Source: Arthrobacter sp. PvP023
Lineage (GTDB): Bacteria; Actinomycetota; Actinomycetes; Actinomycetales; Micrococcaceae
Assembly: GCF_017832975.1 (NCBI RefSeq)
Contig: NZ_JAFIBI010000001.1
Location: 1,922,001-1,986,000, forward strand
DNA: 64,000 nt
Direction: 5' to 3'
In this document: piece by piece, positions 52,222 through 63,356 of the stretch
Layout: each line of letters begins with the position of its first letter
How positions within the stretch are numbered: the first letter of the stretch is position 1
Translations under genes and position numbers: made by a program
Notes under the pieces: generated by a model
What the model saw: the letters and a program-made list of their open reading frames with translations, nothing else
Databases searched by the model: none
What the model was told of the DNA's origin: nothing

Positions 52222-52896
52222 ATGAAGGCACGCATTCTGGTAGTGGACGATGACGAGGCGCTGGCCGAGATGATCGGGATTGTCTTGCGCAATGACGGCT
52301 TCGAGCCGGTCTTTTGCGCTGACGGCGGGCAGGCGCTGGAGGTTTTCCGTTCCTCAAAACCGGATCTTGTGCTTCTGGACCTGATGCTTCCGGGCATTGA
52401 CGGCATCGAAGTGTGCCGGCAGATCCGCGCGGAGTCGGATTCGCCCATCGTTATGCTGACCGCCAAGTCCGATACCTCGGACGTGGTCCGCGGCCTGGAA
52501 TCCGGTGCTGACGACTACGTGCCCAAACCGTTTAAGCCGGCGGAACTGGTGGCCCGCGTCAGGGCCCGGCTGCGGCCGGGGGACCAAAAGGCGCCGGAGA
52601 CCCTGCGCATCGCCGACATCACCATTGACGTGGCCGGCCACCTGGTGAGCCGGAACGACGAACGAATTTCGCTGACTCCCCTCGAATTCGACCTGCTCGT
52701 TGCCCTTGCGCGCAAGCCATGGCAGGTCTTCACCCGCGAGTTGCTCCTGGAGCAGGTCTGGGGATACCGGCACGCGGCAGATACGCGCCTCGTGAACGTC
52801 CATGTCCAGCGGCTGAGGTCGAAGATCGAGCGGGACCCCGAAGCCCCCGAGGTAGTTTTGACGGTCCGTGGTGTCGGCTACAAAGCAGGTTCCTGA
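52222..52896 (+). CDS. mtrA: DNA-binding response regulator MtrA
   Basis: 224 residues. OmpR/PhoB family: the receiver domain has Asp10/11/12 (acidic pocket) and phospho-acceptor Asp53 (LLDLMLPGID), Lys102-type KPFKP, and the C-terminal winged helix (about 130-224) LTPLEFDLLVALARKPWQVFTRELLLEQVWGY. MtrA controls cell division, wall hydrolases and osmotic genes in actinobacteria. I chose the ATG at 52222 (MKARILVVDDDEAL), the family's usual opening; no ribosome site precedes it, but an AT-rich segment (TATATA) lies right upstream, consistent with a leaderless or nearly leaderless mRNA. Overlaps mtrB by 29 bases. Confidence 0.95.
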   Translation: MKARILVVDDDEALAEMIGIVLRNDGFEPVFCADGGQALEVFRSSKPDLVLLDLMLPGIDGIEVCRQIRAESDSPIVMLTAKSDTSDVVRGLESGADDYVPKPFKPAELVARVRARLRPGDQKAPETLRIADITIDVAGHLVSRNDERISLTPLEFDLLVALARKPWQVFTRELLLEQVWGYRHAADTRLVNVHVQRLRSKIERDPEAPEVVLTVRGVGYKAGS

Positions 52897-54856
52897 ACCG
52901 TCCAGCGGCGAAGCCGGCCGTGAGCCGGAGGTAGCCCGCCCGCAAAAGACGGAACACTCCCACTCGCACGGCGCTCCGGAGCATACGGACGCGATGGCCG
53001 GCGTATTCTCGGACGTACCGTTCCGGACCCGAATTTGGCTCCGCCGCGCCCGGATCGTGGGACTGCGGGTCGCGAGGCTCGTCCGGACCGGGCTGCTCCG
53101 GCTCCTTCCCGGCGTCCGGTTCCTGCTGCGGGCCGTGCACAGGCGCTGGCGCCGTTCCCTGCAGTTCCGCACAGTGCTTACCACGCTGCTGCTCTCGATC
53201 GGCTCGTTCGCCGTGGTCGGGGCCTACCTGTCGAACCAGATCGCCAACAACCTGTTCCAGGAACGGCTGACGCAGGCTGAGTCGGAGACCCTGTACAACG
53301 TCAAGCAGGTCCAGGACACGTTCGACGGCGCCCAGGTCACCGACCAGTCCAGCGTGATCACGTTGGTGTACGACACCCTGAATGCCGTGGAGGGCCGCGG
53401 AAACGTCATCCAGCGCCGGTATGTGTTTGAGGCGATGCCGGAACAGACCAAGCCCCGCAACCGCTGGGTGGAATCGCGGGCTTCGGACCAGTTGACGGTC
53501 AGTGTCATTCCGCCCGAGTTGCGGAAGGCAGTCCAGGAGTCCGGAAAAGACCAGTTCTGGGCATCCACGGAATTCCCGGTGGGTACCGAAGACCGTCCGG
53601 GCATCGCCGTGGGCAACAAAGTCACGTTCAACGGCACTGTGTACGAGCTGTACCTCATTTACGACCTGAACACCGCGCAGAAAACCCTGGACGAGATACA
53701 GAACGTCCTGCTCGCCGGCGGAGCGGTGCTGGTCCTGATCATCGGTGCCATCGCCTGGTACGTGACCCGGAACGTGGTCAGCCCCGTCAGCCATGCCGCG
53801 GTGGTCTCGGAGAAACTGGCGGCCGGTCAGCTCCAGGAGCGAATGGTGGTCAAGGGCGAGGACGAGGTGGCACGGCTGGGTGCGTCCTTCAACCACATGG
53901 CTGCCAGCCTCCAGGAACAGATCACCCAGCTGGCGACTCTGTCCCAAATGCAGCAGCGCTTCGTTTCCGATGTCTCCCACGAACTTCGCACGCCCCTGAC
54001 GACCGTGCGGATGGCGGCCGAGGTCCTGTACGACGCACGGCACGACTTCGACCCCATCAACAAGCGCTCGGCTGAGCTGCTCTACAACCAGGTTGAGCGC
54101 TTCCAGTCCCTGCTCGCTGATCTCCTGGAGATTTCCCGGTTCGATGCGGGTGTGGCCATGCTCGACGCCGAACCCACCGATATCCTGCAGCTCGTGGCGA
54201 AAGTCGTGGAGGACGCAGGGCCCGTCGCAGCGGAGTACGGTTCGCAGGTCACCATTAATTCGCGGGATGAGAGCATCGTGGTAGAGATGGACGACCGGCG
54301 CATCGAGCGGATCCTACGCAACCTGGTGCTCAACGCGCTGGAGCACAGCGAAGGGAACCCGGTCAATATTTCGGTAGCTGCAAATGAAACCGCCGTCGCT
54401 GTCGCTGTCCGCGACCACGGCATCGGAATGACGCAGTCTGAGGCCGCAAGGGTCTTTGACCGTTTCTGGCGGGCGGACCCCGCCCGGGCGCGAACCACGG
54501 GCGGCAGCGGGCTGGGCCTTTCCATTGCCGCGGAAGACACGAAACTCCACAACGGATGGCTTCAGGCCTGGGGCAGCAAGGGAACGGGATCAAACTTCAG
54601 GCTGACACTTCCGCTGAGGCAGGGCGAGGTCATCTCCAAATCGCCGCTCCAGCTGGAACCGGCCGACGTCGAATTGCCTGGCGGATCGGGGCAGGGAACC
54701 ATGCTGCTCCTGGGAACCGCAGCATCGCCCGCGGACTCGACGGATGCGCCCGTCCCGGCCCCCGGCGGGGATGCCCGTCCGGGGATGGAACCGGCAGGAC
54801 CGTCGGCAGCGCCGCCACATGCACAGCCGGCGGCGGAAACGGAAGAAACACCATGA
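52868..54856 (+). CDS. mtrB: Sensor histidine kinase MtrB
   Basis: 662 residues. Two TM segments (about 100-121 and 280-299) flank an extracytoplasmic sensor domain. A HAMP domain follows (about 300-352), then HisKA with His371 ([12 protein letters not shown]), then HATPase_c with the N, G1 and G2 boxes ([30 protein letters not shown]). The C-terminal tail (about 585-662) is Pro/Ala/Gly-rich. It phosphorylates MtrA and localises to the septum in mycobacteria. GTG at 52868 overlaps the end of mtrA; its stop overlaps lpqB. Confidence 0.94.
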   Translation: MVSATKQVPEPSSGEAGREPEVARPQKTEHSHSHGAPEHTDAMAGVFSDVPFRTRIWLRRARIVGLRVARLVRTGLLRLLPGVRFLLRAVHRRWRRSLQFRTVLTTLLLSIGSFAVVGAYLSNQIANNLFQERLTQAESETLYNVKQVQDTFDGAQVTDQSSVITLVYDTLNAVEGRGNVIQRRYVFEAMPEQTKPRNRWVESRASDQLTVSVIPPELRKAVQESGKDQFWASTEFPVGTEDRPGIAVGNKVTFNGTVYELYLIYDLNTAQKTLDEIQNVLLAGGAVLVLIIGAIAWYVTRNVVSPVSHAAVVSEKLAAGQLQERMVVKGEDEVARLGASFNHMAASLQEQITQLATLSQMQQRFVSDVSHELRTPLTTVRMAAEVLYDARHDFDPINKRSAELLYNQVERFQSLLADLLEISRFDAGVAMLDAEPTDILQLVAKVVEDAGPVAAEYGSQVTINSRDESIVVEMDDRRIERILRNLVLNALEHSEGNPVNISVAANETAVAVAVRDHGIGMTQSEAARVFDRFWRADPARARTTGGSGLGLSIAAEDTKLHNGWLQAWGSKGTGSNFRLTLPLRQGEVISKSPLQLEPADVELPGGSGQGTMLLLGTAASPADSTDAPVPAPGGDARPGMEPAGPSAAPPHAQPAAETEETP

Positions 54857-56574
54857 CCGGCACCCCACCACGGTTGCGCAACGCGGCCCTTGCCCTGATG
54901 ACGCTACTGCTCCTGCTGCTGACCTCCTGCGCACAGATCCCGCGCTCCGGGCCGGTGGGAAAAAGTACGGATGAGAGCGCCGGCAAGCCCAACAACGCGC
55001 CCGTTTTCTTTCCGGTGGCGCCACGCGAAGGCGCCGGACCGGAGTCCGTCATTGAAGACTTCTACCTCGCGGGCAGCGGCTACGAGGACGATTACGCCGT
55101 TGCGAGGGAATACCTGACGCAGGCAGCTTCCGTTGCCTGGAAACCGGATCAGCGCACACTCGTTTTCCGCTCCACCAGGGTGGTCCGGACCGGTGTGGAA
55201 AACGTCTTCAATTACGAACTGGATGTTGCCTACTCGGTCGATGCAGACGGGATCGCGACGCAGTTCCCCGAAGGAACCAAGGAAAACATTCCGGTGACGC
55301 TGACGCAGGTGGACGGTCAGTGGCGCATTTCAGCCATCCCTGACGGAATTGCCATCCCCGAGCAGACATTCAAGGTGATTTACGGCGCCTACCCCATCTA
55401 CTTCTACGATCCAGGCTTCACGTACGCCGTGCCCGACGTCCGGTGGTTCAACAAGAAGAAAACGGTCAAAGCCATGACCAGCGCCTTGCTCAGCGGGCCG
55501 GCCCCGTACCTCAAGGGGGCCGTGGTCAGTGCCTTTCCGTCAGGAATGAAGCTCACGCGGGAGTCCGTTCCGGTCGTCTCCGGTGCAGCCCAGGTGGACC
55601 TTTCGGCCAAGGAACTCGTCGAAGCCTCCAGCGAGGACAGGTTGAGGATGCAGACCCAGCTGGCTCTTACCTTCCGTGGCCAGCCGGACGTCGTCAACGT
55701 CGAACTCCGGGCAAACCAGGACCTGGTCCGGGTCGAGGACAACGGCTCCGTGCTGCCTCCGGTCAGGGACAAGAACGTCCCGGCCCGCCAGATTGCCGTG
55801 AATGACGGCCAACTGGTCCGGTACGAGAACAACCGCATTTCGCCGTTGCCGGACATTCAGTCCGTGGGCGCCCTCGGCCCGGTTTCCCCTGCCGAATCGC
55901 CCGTTTCGCAGTCGGTGGCGTTCCTCAATGGCAGCCGGACGACCCTCTACTCGATCGTGCCGGGCCAGCCCGCCCGGGCACTGACCACCCGCTCCACCCT
56001 CACCCACCCGTCGTTCGGGCAGCAGGACTGGGTCTGGACGGCCGGACCCGGGGCCAACGGGGCAACGGAAGTGCTTGCCTACCGCCCCACGAACGTTGCC
56101 GAAGCGGCCGCCATGCCCACTGTCACGCTGGCGCCTGCCTGGCTCGCCGGACGCACCGTCAAAGAATTCCGCGTGTCGCGTGAGGGGGTACGGGCTCTCG
56201 TGATTTCCGAGCAGAACGGGAAGACCCGCGTGCAGGTGACCGGAATCGTACGCAATGCCGACGGGACCCCCCGTGACCTGACCGCCCCAACAACCCTCCT
56301 GACGGACCGGGAACCGGACCAGGGGGTATGGGTCAGTGACACGACGGTAGCCGTCATGAAGGCGTCGGCCACTGACAACGTCACCCCGGAATTGCTCTCC
56401 CTCGCAGCATCGCAGCCCCAGCAATTGGCGCCCTGGCCCGGGCTCACCGCGATCAGTGCCGGCAACGGACCCGAGGAAATCTTCGGGCAGTCCGCCGACG
56501 GTATCTTCCAGCGACTTGGAAACGGCTGGTCGCCTCAGCTGAAGGGGCCCGTGGACCCGTCATTCCCGGGCTGA
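54853..56574 (+). CDS. lpqB: LpqB lipoprotein, MtrAB accessory
   Basis: 573 residues. Signal peptide and lipobox LTSC with Cys26, then a GerMN domain (about 190-320) and a C-terminal beta-propeller-like LpqB domain (about 330-573). In mycobacteria LpqB binds the sensor domain of MtrB and modulates signalling. Start ATG at 54853 overlaps the mtrB stop (ATGA). The open frame extends to 54556 inside mtrB and is not used. Confidence 0.93.
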   Translation: MTGTPPRLRNAALALMTLLLLLLTSCAQIPRSGPVGKSTDESAGKPNNAPVFFPVAPREGAGPESVIEDFYLAGSGYEDDYAVAREYLTQAASVAWKPDQRTLVFRSTRVVRTGVENVFNYELDVAYSVDADGIATQFPEGTKENIPVTLTQVDGQWRISAIPDGIAIPEQTFKVIYGAYPIYFYDPGFTYAVPDVRWFNKKKTVKAMTSALLSGPAPYLKGAVVSAFPSGMKLTRESVPVVSGAAQVDLSAKELVEASSEDRLRMQTQLALTFRGQPDVVNVELRANQDLVRVEDNGSVLPPVRDKNVPARQIAVNDGQLVRYENNRISPLPDIQSVGALGPVSPAESPVSQSVAFLNGSRTTLYSIVPGQPARALTTRSTLTHPSFGQQDWVWTAGPGANGATEVLAYRPTNVAEAAAMPTVTLAPAWLAGRTVKEFRVSREGVRALVISEQNGKTRVQVTGIVRNADGTPRDLTAPTTLLTDREPDQGVWVSDTTVAVMKASATDNVTPELLSLAASQPQQLAPWPGLTAISAGNGPEEIFGQSADGIFQRLGNGWSPQLKGPVDPSFPG

Positions 56575-56682
56575 CACCGCTGCCGGCATCGCCGTGCTGG
56601 CCGGTTGTACGGGCTGGATGTTATCCACATAAGCGCCGGGCCCACATAGTCGAACGGCGAGCTGCCGCCGGGATACCCCGCG

Positions 56683-57624
56683 GTGCAGGCTTGGTCTGTG
56701 ACAAGAAGCCCCGATCCCGATCTCGAGCCGCCTGCGCCGGCGTCGGCAAAGCACCGCAGCGATTACGCACGATGGTGGCTGCGGGCCGCGGACCGCGCAG
56801 CGGACGCGGGCCGCGAACTGCTGGCCCTCGCCGCACCCGTGGAGTGCGTCTGCTGCGGGTCGGAAGACTTCTCGCTGTGCGGACCCTGTGAGCGGGCGCT
56901 GCGGCTGCTCACGCGGACCCCGTTCCGTGCCGAGGGCCAGGCACCCGCCCTGATGGATGTGAACGGTTCAGTGATTCTTCCCGTCGTGGCCGCCGGGGTC
57001 TATCGGGAGGAGCTCGCCCAGGCTGTGCTGTCGTTCAAGAAATACGGCCAGGGCCAGCTTGAATCGGTGCTGTCCAGGGCGCTTGGGAGGGCGATCACAG
57101 GGGCCGCCGGCACGATGGACGGATTCTGCCTGATACCCGTACCTACCACCAACAGCGCGTTCAGGAAGCGGGGCTTTAGCCCCGTGCACCTCTTGTTGCG
57201 GAACCTGGACCGCAGCGGCCGCCTCGGCGGAGGAAGCCCGGCCGATGCACTGCGTAAGGGAAGGACCTTCGGACAGTGGCCAGGATCCGCCAGTGCCCTG
57301 CCCGAACGGCTGCAGGCGCTGGTTCCCGCCCATGCAATGGCGGGAGGGCAAAAAGGACTCGGACGAGGCGCCCGTGCCAAACGTGTCCGGGGTTCCATGC
57401 GGGCAAGGTCGGCGTTCCCCGCGCCCGACATCCGGGGACGGCCCTGCATCATCGTGGATGACGTACTGACCACGGGGGCCACGCTGGCGGAAGCAGCACG
57501 GGCCGTCCATCAGGCGGGAGGCGTCGTGCTGGGCGCTGTCGTACTGGCGGCGACACGCCCGCCGGACGTGGCAGATCCACCGGCCGTTCCCCGTGTCACA
57601 GCAGTGATGGGCGGCCGACTTTGA
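56683..57624 (+). CDS. ComF-family phosphoribosyltransferase-like protein
   Basis: 313 residues. The N-terminal zinc-ribbon-like Cys cluster (Cys55, Cys57, Cys58, Cys66, Cys69) and the PRPP-binding loop VDDVLTTGAT (258-267) define the ComF/GntX family. It is linked to DNA uptake in competent bacteria but ubiquitous in non-competent actinobacteria. The start is GTG at 56683 or GTG at 56698; neither has a strong ribosome site. Synteny with lpqB and hpf matches mycobacteria. Confidence 0.82.
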   Translation: MQAWSVTRSPDPDLEPPAPASAKHRSDYARWWLRAADRAADAGRELLALAAPVECVCCGSEDFSLCGPCERALRLLTRTPFRAEGQAPALMDVNGSVILPVVAAGVYREELAQAVLSFKKYGQGQLESVLSRALGRAITGAAGTMDGFCLIPVPTTNSAFRKRGFSPVHLLLRNLDRSGRLGGGSPADALRKGRTFGQWPGSASALPERLQALVPAHAMAGGQKGLGRGARAKRVRGSMRARSAFPAPDIRGRPCIIVDDVLTTGATLAEAARAVHQAGGVVLGAVVLAATRPPDVADPPAVPRVTAVMGGRL

Positions 57625-57795
57625 AAAAAATAAACGAAGAAAAGGTGAATAACGGGTAGCGATGAACTAACGTCGGTTGTGGGTACCAAGATCAGTTGTA
57701 CCTGTCGATAGCGGCTCGGAAAGGGGCTCGACTGTCAGTCAGATCGGCCCCGGGAAGTGTCGCCGTCGTGTCACCGAAGTCATTTGGAGGGCACC

Positions 57796-58521
57796 ATGGA
57801 GTTCATGATCAGCGGACGGAATTTGACGGTTTCAGACCGCTTCCGCGAATACGCCGACGAGAAGATCTCAAAGATCGCATCGCTGGGAGACAAGGTCCAA
57901 CGGGTGGACGCGAAGGTCTCCAAGGAGACTAAGGCCCGCCAGACCGCAGAGTTGCTCACGGTCGAGCTGACTGTCTTGGGCCGGGGCCCCGTCATTCGGG
58001 CAGAGGCCAGCGCCGCCGACAAGTTCGCCGCGTTCGACCTCGCTTACAACAAGCTTCTTGAACGCCTGCGCCGGGCCAAGGACCGCAAGAAGGTCCACCA
58101 TGGCCGGCACACCCCCAAGTCTGTCACCGAGGCAACAGCCAGCCTTGAGCCGGCCAGCACCACGGAGCCTCTGTACGTGGAGGCGAGCAACCATCAGGAG
58201 CCCCAGGCCGCACCGGTCGAAAAGTCGCCGTACGACGTCGACAACGACATCCCTGCGGGGGATTCGCCTGTTCTGATCCGCCGCAAGGTATTCCCGGCGG
58301 CATCCCTCACGCTCGACGACGCCGTCGACAACATGGAACTCGTCGGCCACGACTTCTACCTGTTTGTCGACAAGGAAACCAAAGCGCCGTCCGTCGTCTA
58401 CCGCCGCGACGGTTGGACCTATGGTGTGATCTCCCTTGACCAGACCTGCGAGCCGGGTGTGGCTCCGCTGGAAGAGAAGATCCTCGCCTACCGCTCCGAG
58501 GATGAGCCAGCCAGCGCATAA
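57796..58521 (+). CDS. hpf: Long-form ribosome hibernation promoting factor
   Basis: 241 residues from the ATG at 57796, with TTGGAGG upstream; earlier in-frame starts lack one. N-terminal S30AE domain (about 1-105, MISGRNLTVSDRFREYADEKISKI), a linker, and the C-terminal S30AE_C domain (about 180-240, FPAASLTLDDAVDNMELVGHDFYLFVDKET) that dimerises 70S ribosomes into 100S particles during stasis. The preceding 171 bases are unusually AT-rich, suggesting its own promoter. Confidence 0.93.
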   Translation: MEFMISGRNLTVSDRFREYADEKISKIASLGDKVQRVDAKVSKETKARQTAELLTVELTVLGRGPVIRAEASAADKFAAFDLAYNKLLERLRRAKDRKKVHHGRHTPKSVTEATASLEPASTTEPLYVEASNHQEPQAAPVEKSPYDVDNDIPAGDSPVLIRRKVFPAASLTLDDAVDNMELVGHDFYLFVDKETKAPSVVYRRDGWTYGVISLDQTCEPGVAPLEEKILAYRSEDEPASA

Positions 58522-58553
58522 GCTGGAGCTGACCATCCAACGAAGGGACTGAC

Positions 58554-59813
58554 GTGCAGGAAGTGCTGAGCCTCAAACAGGCGCGGCGGATCGCACTGGC
58601 AGCCCAGGGATTGGACAAGGTACGGCCCGCCGGACCCGTGACTGCACGGGCGGTGGGCCGTACTTTTGCCCGCCTCCACCTCGTCCAGATCGACTCCGTC
58701 AATGTGCTCTCGCGGAGCCATTACCTGCCGTTCTTTTCCCGCCTGGGTAACTACGACCGCGCCATCCTCCAGCGAATGGCGGGCGCTCACCCGCGGCGCA
58801 TGATGGAGTACTGGGCACACGAGGCGAGCTTTATCCGTCCTGACCATTTCCAGGACCTGGTCCTATGGCAAAGCCGGAAGTGGGTGGGAGCCCACTCCAT
58901 GGACCCTGAGCTGCGGTGCGGTGTCGCCACCCGGGTGCTCGAGACCCTGGCCGCCGGACGGCCGATGACCGCCGCCGAACTCACCACGCACCTGGGTCAC
59001 GTGGAGGACCGGCAGCAGGACAACTGGGGGTGGAACTGGAATGCCGTCAAACGGGTTTTGGAGCACCTCTTCGAAGCGGGCCTCATCTCGGCCGCTTCGC
59101 GCACGGAATCCTTTGAACGGCGCTACACCCTCACCGCCAAGGTCCTGCCCGAACGGCCCGGGGCAGTTCCGGGCGTTCCGGACGCCGGGTCGGACAAGGA
59201 GGCTGCGCTGGTGCGCCTCATCGAAGCCGCTGCCCGGGCACACGGGATAGGCACGTTGCGCTGTTTTGCCGACTACTTCCGGACGCCGATGCGTGCCTCA
59301 GCACTAGCCGTTGATCGTCTCGTCGAAACCGGAAGGCTGGTGCCCGTCACTGTGGCCGGCTGGAACAAGTCCGTCTACCGGCACGCCGAGGCGAAACTGC
59401 CACGCACGGCCACCGGGCGCGCACTGCTGAGCCCTTTCGACTCGCTGGTCTTTGAGCGGCAGCGCCTTGAAGCCTTGTTCGGCTTCCACTACCGCCTTGA
59501 GATCTACACCCCGGCGCCGAAGCGCCGCTTCGGCTATTACGTGCTGCCCTTCCTGCTGCGGGACGGAATCGTGGCCCGCATCGACCTGAAGGCGGACCGC
59601 GCCAACGGCCTCCTGCTGGCGAAGGCTGCCCACGCGGAGCCCGGGGCGCCCGCCGACACTGCCGTCGAACTCGCCGCGGAACTGCAGCTCATGGCAGAGT
59701 GGTTGGAACTGGACCGGGTTGTTGTGTCCCGGAAAGGAGACCTGGCACCGGCGCTCGCAGACGCCGTGTCCGGGGCAGGGAGCGGTGTATCCGCTGAGAG
59801 GGAACAGGCGTAA
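58554..59813 (+). CDS. AlkX/YcaQ-like winged-helix DNA glycosylase (HTH_42)
   Basis: 419 residues of the HTH_42 (AlkZ-like) superfamily. The catalytic-type motif is QID (45-47) with VNVLSRSHYLPFFSRLG (49-65), matching the YcaQ/AlkX subgroup (QxD) rather than AlkZ (QxQ). Such enzymes unhook interstrand cross-links and some alkylated bases. Starts at a GTG with GAAGGG upstream. Sits between hpf and secA, an insertion relative to the minimal mycobacterial order. Confidence 0.85.
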   Translation: MQEVLSLKQARRIALAAQGLDKVRPAGPVTARAVGRTFARLHLVQIDSVNVLSRSHYLPFFSRLGNYDRAILQRMAGAHPRRMMEYWAHEASFIRPDHFQDLVLWQSRKWVGAHSMDPELRCGVATRVLETLAAGRPMTAAELTTHLGHVEDRQQDNWGWNWNAVKRVLEHLFEAGLISAASRTESFERRYTLTAKVLPERPGAVPGVPDAGSDKEAALVRLIEAAARAHGIGTLRCFADYFRTPMRASALAVDRLVETGRLVPVTVAGWNKSVYRHAEAKLPRTATGRALLSPFDSLVFERQRLEALFGFHYRLEIYTPAPKRRFGYYVLPFLLRDGIVARIDLKADRANGLLLAKAAHAEPGAPADTAVELAAELQLMAEWLELDRVVVSRKGDLAPALADAVSGAGSGVSAEREQA

Positions 59814-59883
59814 CCGTCCCTGTGTCTCTCCCGTAGACTGAACACGCCAGAATTCGGCAGCTTGAGACTGGGAGCAACTTCAC

Positions 59884-62622
59884 GTGGCATCACTTATCGA
59901 AAAACTTCTCCGCACGGGTGACAAAAAAACCCTGAGGCAACTGCGGAACTATGCCGATTCCATCAATGCCCTGGAAAGCTCCTTCCAGACCTTCACCGAC
60001 GCCGAACTACGCGAAGAAACCGACCGGCTGCGGGCACGCCACCAGGACGGCGAGAAGCTGGACGACCTCCTGCCAGAGGCCTTCGCCGCAGTCCGTGAAG
60101 CCTCCTCCCGAACGCTTGGCATGCGCCACTTCGACGTCCAGCTGATGGGCGGCGCGGCCCTGCATCTGGGCAATATCGCCGAAATGAAGACCGGTGAAGG
60201 CAAGACCCTCGTGGCCACCGCTCCGGCCTACCTGAACGCACTCACCGGCAACGGGGTGCACGTCATCACCGTGAACGACTACCTGGCTGAATACCAGTCG
60301 GACCTCATGGGCCGGGTTTACCGCTTCCTCGGCCTGACCAGCGGCTGCATCCTGTCCAACCAGGACCCTGCCGTGCGCCGCGAGCAGTACGCCGCGGACA
60401 TCACCTATGGCACCAACAACGAATTCGGCTTCGACTACCTGCGCGACAACATGGCCTGGGACAAGTCCGAGCTCGTTCAGCGCGGCCACCACTTCGCAAT
60501 TGTTGACGAAGTGGACTCGATCCTCATCGATGAGGCCCGCACCCCGCTAATCATTTCCGGTCCGGCCCAGGGTGACACCAACCGCTGGTACAGCGAGTTT
60601 GCCAAGGTGGTAATCCGGCTCAAGCCCGATGAAGACTACGAAGTCGACGAAAAGAAGCGCACCGTCGGCGTGCTCGAGGCCGGCATCGAGAAGGTCGAGG
60701 ACTACCTGGGCATTCACAACCTTTACGAGTCCGCCAACACCCCGCTGATCGGCTTCCTGAACAACGCCATCAAGGCCAAGGAACTCTTCAAGCGGGACAA
60801 GGACTACGTCATCCTCGACGGCGAAGTGCTGATCGTTGACGAGCACACCGGCCGCATCCTCGCCGGCCGGCGTTACAACGAGGGAATGCACCAGGCGATC
60901 GAGGCCAAGGAAGGCGTCGAGATCAAGGCGGAGAACCAGACCCTGGCCACGGTCACGCTGCAGAACTACTTCCGCATGTACGACAAGCTTGCCGGCATGA
61001 CCGGTACCGCCGAGACCGAAGCCGCCGAGTTCATGAGCACGTACAAGCTCGGCGTGGTGGCCATCCCCACCAACCGCGACATGCAGCGCATTGACCAGCC
61101 TGACCTCGTCTACAAAAACGAGGCCGTCAAGTTCGACGCGGTGGTCAAGGACATTGCCGAACGGCACGAAAAAGGCCAGCCTGTCCTCGTGGGAACCACC
61201 AGCGTGGAGAAGAGCGAATACCTCTCCCGGCTGCTGGCCAAGCAAGGCATCCGCCACGAGGTCCTTAACGCGAAGAACCACGCCCGTGAAGCCGCGATCG
61301 TCGCGCAGGCCGGGCGTAAGGGTGCTGTAACCGTAGCCACGAACATGGCCGGTCGAGGAACCGACATCATGCTGGGCGGAAACGCAGAATTCACTGCCGT
61401 CGCCGAGTTGGCGGCCAAAGGCCTGGATCCGGAAGAAAACTCCGAAGAGTACGAGGCCGCGTGGCCCGCGGCGTTCGAGGCCGCCAAGCAGGCGGTGAAG
61501 GACGAACACGAGGAAGTGCTGGACCTCGGCGGGCTCTACGTCCTCGGTACCGAACGCCACGAGTCCCGGCGGATCGATAACCAGCTCCGCGGACGTTCAG
61601 GACGCCAGGGCGACCCCGGCGAGTCGCGGTTCTACCTCTCCTTGACGGACGATTTGATGCGCCTGTTCAATTCGGGGGCGGCCGAACGGCTCATGAACAG
61701 CTCCGTTCCCGACGACGTCGCGCTCGAATCGAAGCTCGTTTCGCGTGCCATAGCCTCTGCGCAGGGCCAGGTTGAAGGCCGCAACGCGGAACAGCGCAAG
61801 AACGTCCTCAAGTACGATGACGTCCTCAACCGCCAGCGTGAAGCCATCTATGGGGACCGCCGCCGTATCCTCGAAGGTGATGACCTGCACGAGAAAGTGC
61901 AGTTCTTCCTCGAAGACACCATCACTGCCCTCATCGACGCAGCAACCTCCGAGGGCACCGGGGACGACTGGGACTTCAACCAGCTCTGGACGAACCTTAA
62001 GACCCTCTACCCGGTCAGCGTGACATCCCACGACGTCATCGACGAGGCCGGCGGCAAGTCCCGCATCACTGTGGACTTCCTGAAGGAAGAGATTCTTTCC
62101 GACGCCCGGCTGGTTTACCAGGCCCGGGAGCAGGCCATCGGGTCCGAAAGCATGCGCGAACTGGAGCGCCGCGTGGTTCTGTCCGTGATCGGCCGGAAGT
62201 GGCAGGAGCATCTCTATGAGATGGACTACCTCAAGGAGGGCATCGGCCTCCGCGCCATGGCACAGCGTGACCCGCTCGTGGAATACCAGCGCGAGGGATT
62301 CATCATGTTCCAGGCCATGATGGAGGCCATCAGGGAGGAGAGCGTTGGCTTCCTGTTCAACCTTGAGGTTGAGGTGACCCCCGCTGAGGACGTCGTTGTC
62401 GCCGATGGCGCGGGGGAACACACGGAGCATCATGAGCCGCAGATCCATGCAGCAGGACTGGAAGCACCGGAGAAGCCCGCCCAGCTGCAATACACTGCTC
62501 CGGGCGAAGACGGCGCCAGCCAGACCCGCGTCGAAGGCAGGTCGGCGGGGCGTTCCGGGAATCCGGCCAAGGCTGCCCAGGACGGCGCCCGGAAACCGGC
62601 CCCGAAAAAGAAGAAGCGCTAG
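59884..62622 (+). CDS. secA: Preprotein translocase ATPase SecA
   Basis: 912 residues, motor of Sec protein export. Walker [13 protein letters not shown] (101-112), Walker B-type [17 protein letters not shown] (207-223), and helicase motif RGTDIMLGG are present. The GTG at 59884 has GGGAGC upstream. The C-terminal tail is Lys-rich (PKKKKR) and lacks the CxCx8CH zinc/SecB-binding segment, as expected in actinobacteria without SecB. Last gene of the mtrA-secA plus-strand block. Confidence 0.97.
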   Translation: MASLIEKLLRTGDKKTLRQLRNYADSINALESSFQTFTDAELREETDRLRARHQDGEKLDDLLPEAFAAVREASSRTLGMRHFDVQLMGGAALHLGNIAEMKTGEGKTLVATAPAYLNALTGNGVHVITVNDYLAEYQSDLMGRVYRFLGLTSGCILSNQDPAVRREQYAADITYGTNNEFGFDYLRDNMAWDKSELVQRGHHFAIVDEVDSILIDEARTPLIISGPAQGDTNRWYSEFAKVVIRLKPDEDYEVDEKKRTVGVLEAGIEKVEDYLGIHNLYESANTPLIGFLNNAIKAKELFKRDKDYVILDGEVLIVDEHTGRILAGRRYNEGMHQAIEAKEGVEIKAENQTLATVTLQNYFRMYDKLAGMTGTAETEAAEFMSTYKLGVVAIPTNRDMQRIDQPDLVYKNEAVKFDAVVKDIAERHEKGQPVLVGTTSVEKSEYLSRLLAKQGIRHEVLNAKNHAREAAIVAQAGRKGAVTVATNMAGRGTDIMLGGNAEFTAVAELAAKGLDPEENSEEYEAAWPAAFEAAKQAVKDEHEEVLDLGGLYVLGTERHESRRIDNQLRGRSGRQGDPGESRFYLSLTDDLMRLFNSGAAERLMNSSVPDDVALESKLVSRAIASAQGQVEGRNAEQRKNVLKYDDVLNRQREAIYGDRRRILEGDDLHEKVQFFLEDTITALIDAATSEGTGDDWDFNQLWTNLKTLYPVSVTSHDVIDEAGGKSRITVDFLKEEILSDARLVYQAREQAIGSESMRELERRVVLSVIGRKWQEHLYEMDYLKEGIGLRAMAQRDPLVEYQREGFIMFQAMMEAIREESVGFLFNLEVEVTPAEDVVVADGAGEHTEHHEPQIHAAGLEAPEKPAQLQYTAPGEDGASQTRVEGRSAGRSGNPAKAAQDGARKPAPKKKKR

Positions 62623-62664
62623 AAACGCTAGGGGCTGCCTCAGCGGCAGTAGATTAAAGCACAA

Positions 62665-62696
62665 GTGAGGACCGGAACAGTTGTTCCGGTCCTCAC
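62665..62696. terminator. Bidirectional terminator after secA
   Basis: GTGAGGACCGGAAC (62665-62678), AGTT loop, GTTCCGGTCCTCAC (62683-62696): perfect 14-bp stem between convergent secA and the Rv3235-like gene. Confidence 0.85.
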
Positions 62697-62754
62697 CTGA
62701 TTCCATTGGTGTCTGAACGCCAGGATGGCGGGACATTGAATACAGGCCGATCCC

Positions 62755-63303
62755 TCAGCCGATCTCCAGTGCCGTGATCCGCCATACCTGATTGCTGCGC
62801 TCAAGCCGCACGGCGACTGCGCGAACCCTTAGTTCATCCACTACTACGGCACTTGCCTCGTAGACTCCGGACGCGACTTCGCAGGCGCGGACCGATCTGA
62901 CTGCGGGATTACGGTGCAGGCGCCCTGCCGTGGGTGAGGGTCCCGCCGCCAGCCGACGGGTCAGCGCCGCGCGGTGCTGGAGTGAGGCCAGGCACCGCTG
63001 ATCAAGCCTCCGGGAGAGTTGCTGGATGGGACGTGTTCCGGCCAGCACTTCGATGGCGGCCTGGACGGTCCCGCGGGTAATTGCACAGACCTCCTTGTTC
63101 TCGCTCACTATCTGCAGGGTCGGCCCGTTCTTGGTGGCTTGACCCGGGTTGCCCGGCCGGGGCGTTGACGGCGTGCCGGCCCCGCCCTGAAGCGGGGCAC
63201 GGCTGCCGGCTGCCGGGACTGCTGCCAGTCTGCGGGCTGGCTGTTCACCGGCCGCCGAGCGTTCCAACGCGGGTGATGTGGGGACCAGCTGCAATGCGCT
63301 CAT
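62755..63303 (-). CDS. Rv3235-like small protein
   Basis: 182 residues from the ATG at 63303 with AGAGGAAG upstream; the open frame to 63516 overlaps the neighbour. A disordered Ala/Pro/Gly N-terminus (1-80) is followed by a conserved domain (about 85-182; QIVSENKEVCAITRGTVQAAIEVLAG and RACEVASGVYEASAVVVDELRVRAVAVRLERSNQVWRITALEIG) characteristic of Rv3235-family proteins, located next to secA in actinobacteria. Function is unknown. Same strand as the LysM gene, which ends 53 bases upstream. Confidence 0.78.
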   Translation of the reverse strand: MSALQLVPTSPALERSAAGEQPARRLAAVPAAGSRAPLQGGAGTPSTPRPGNPGQATKNGPTLQIVSENKEVCAITRGTVQAAIEVLAGTRPIQQLSRRLDQRCLASLQHRAALTRRLAAGPSPTAGRLHRNPAVRSVRACEVASGVYEASAVVVDELRVRAVAVRLERSNQVWRITALEIG

Positions 63304-63356
63304 GATGCTTCCTCTGATTGATGACGGATATTTGATAGCTATGGCCGGCTGCGGAT

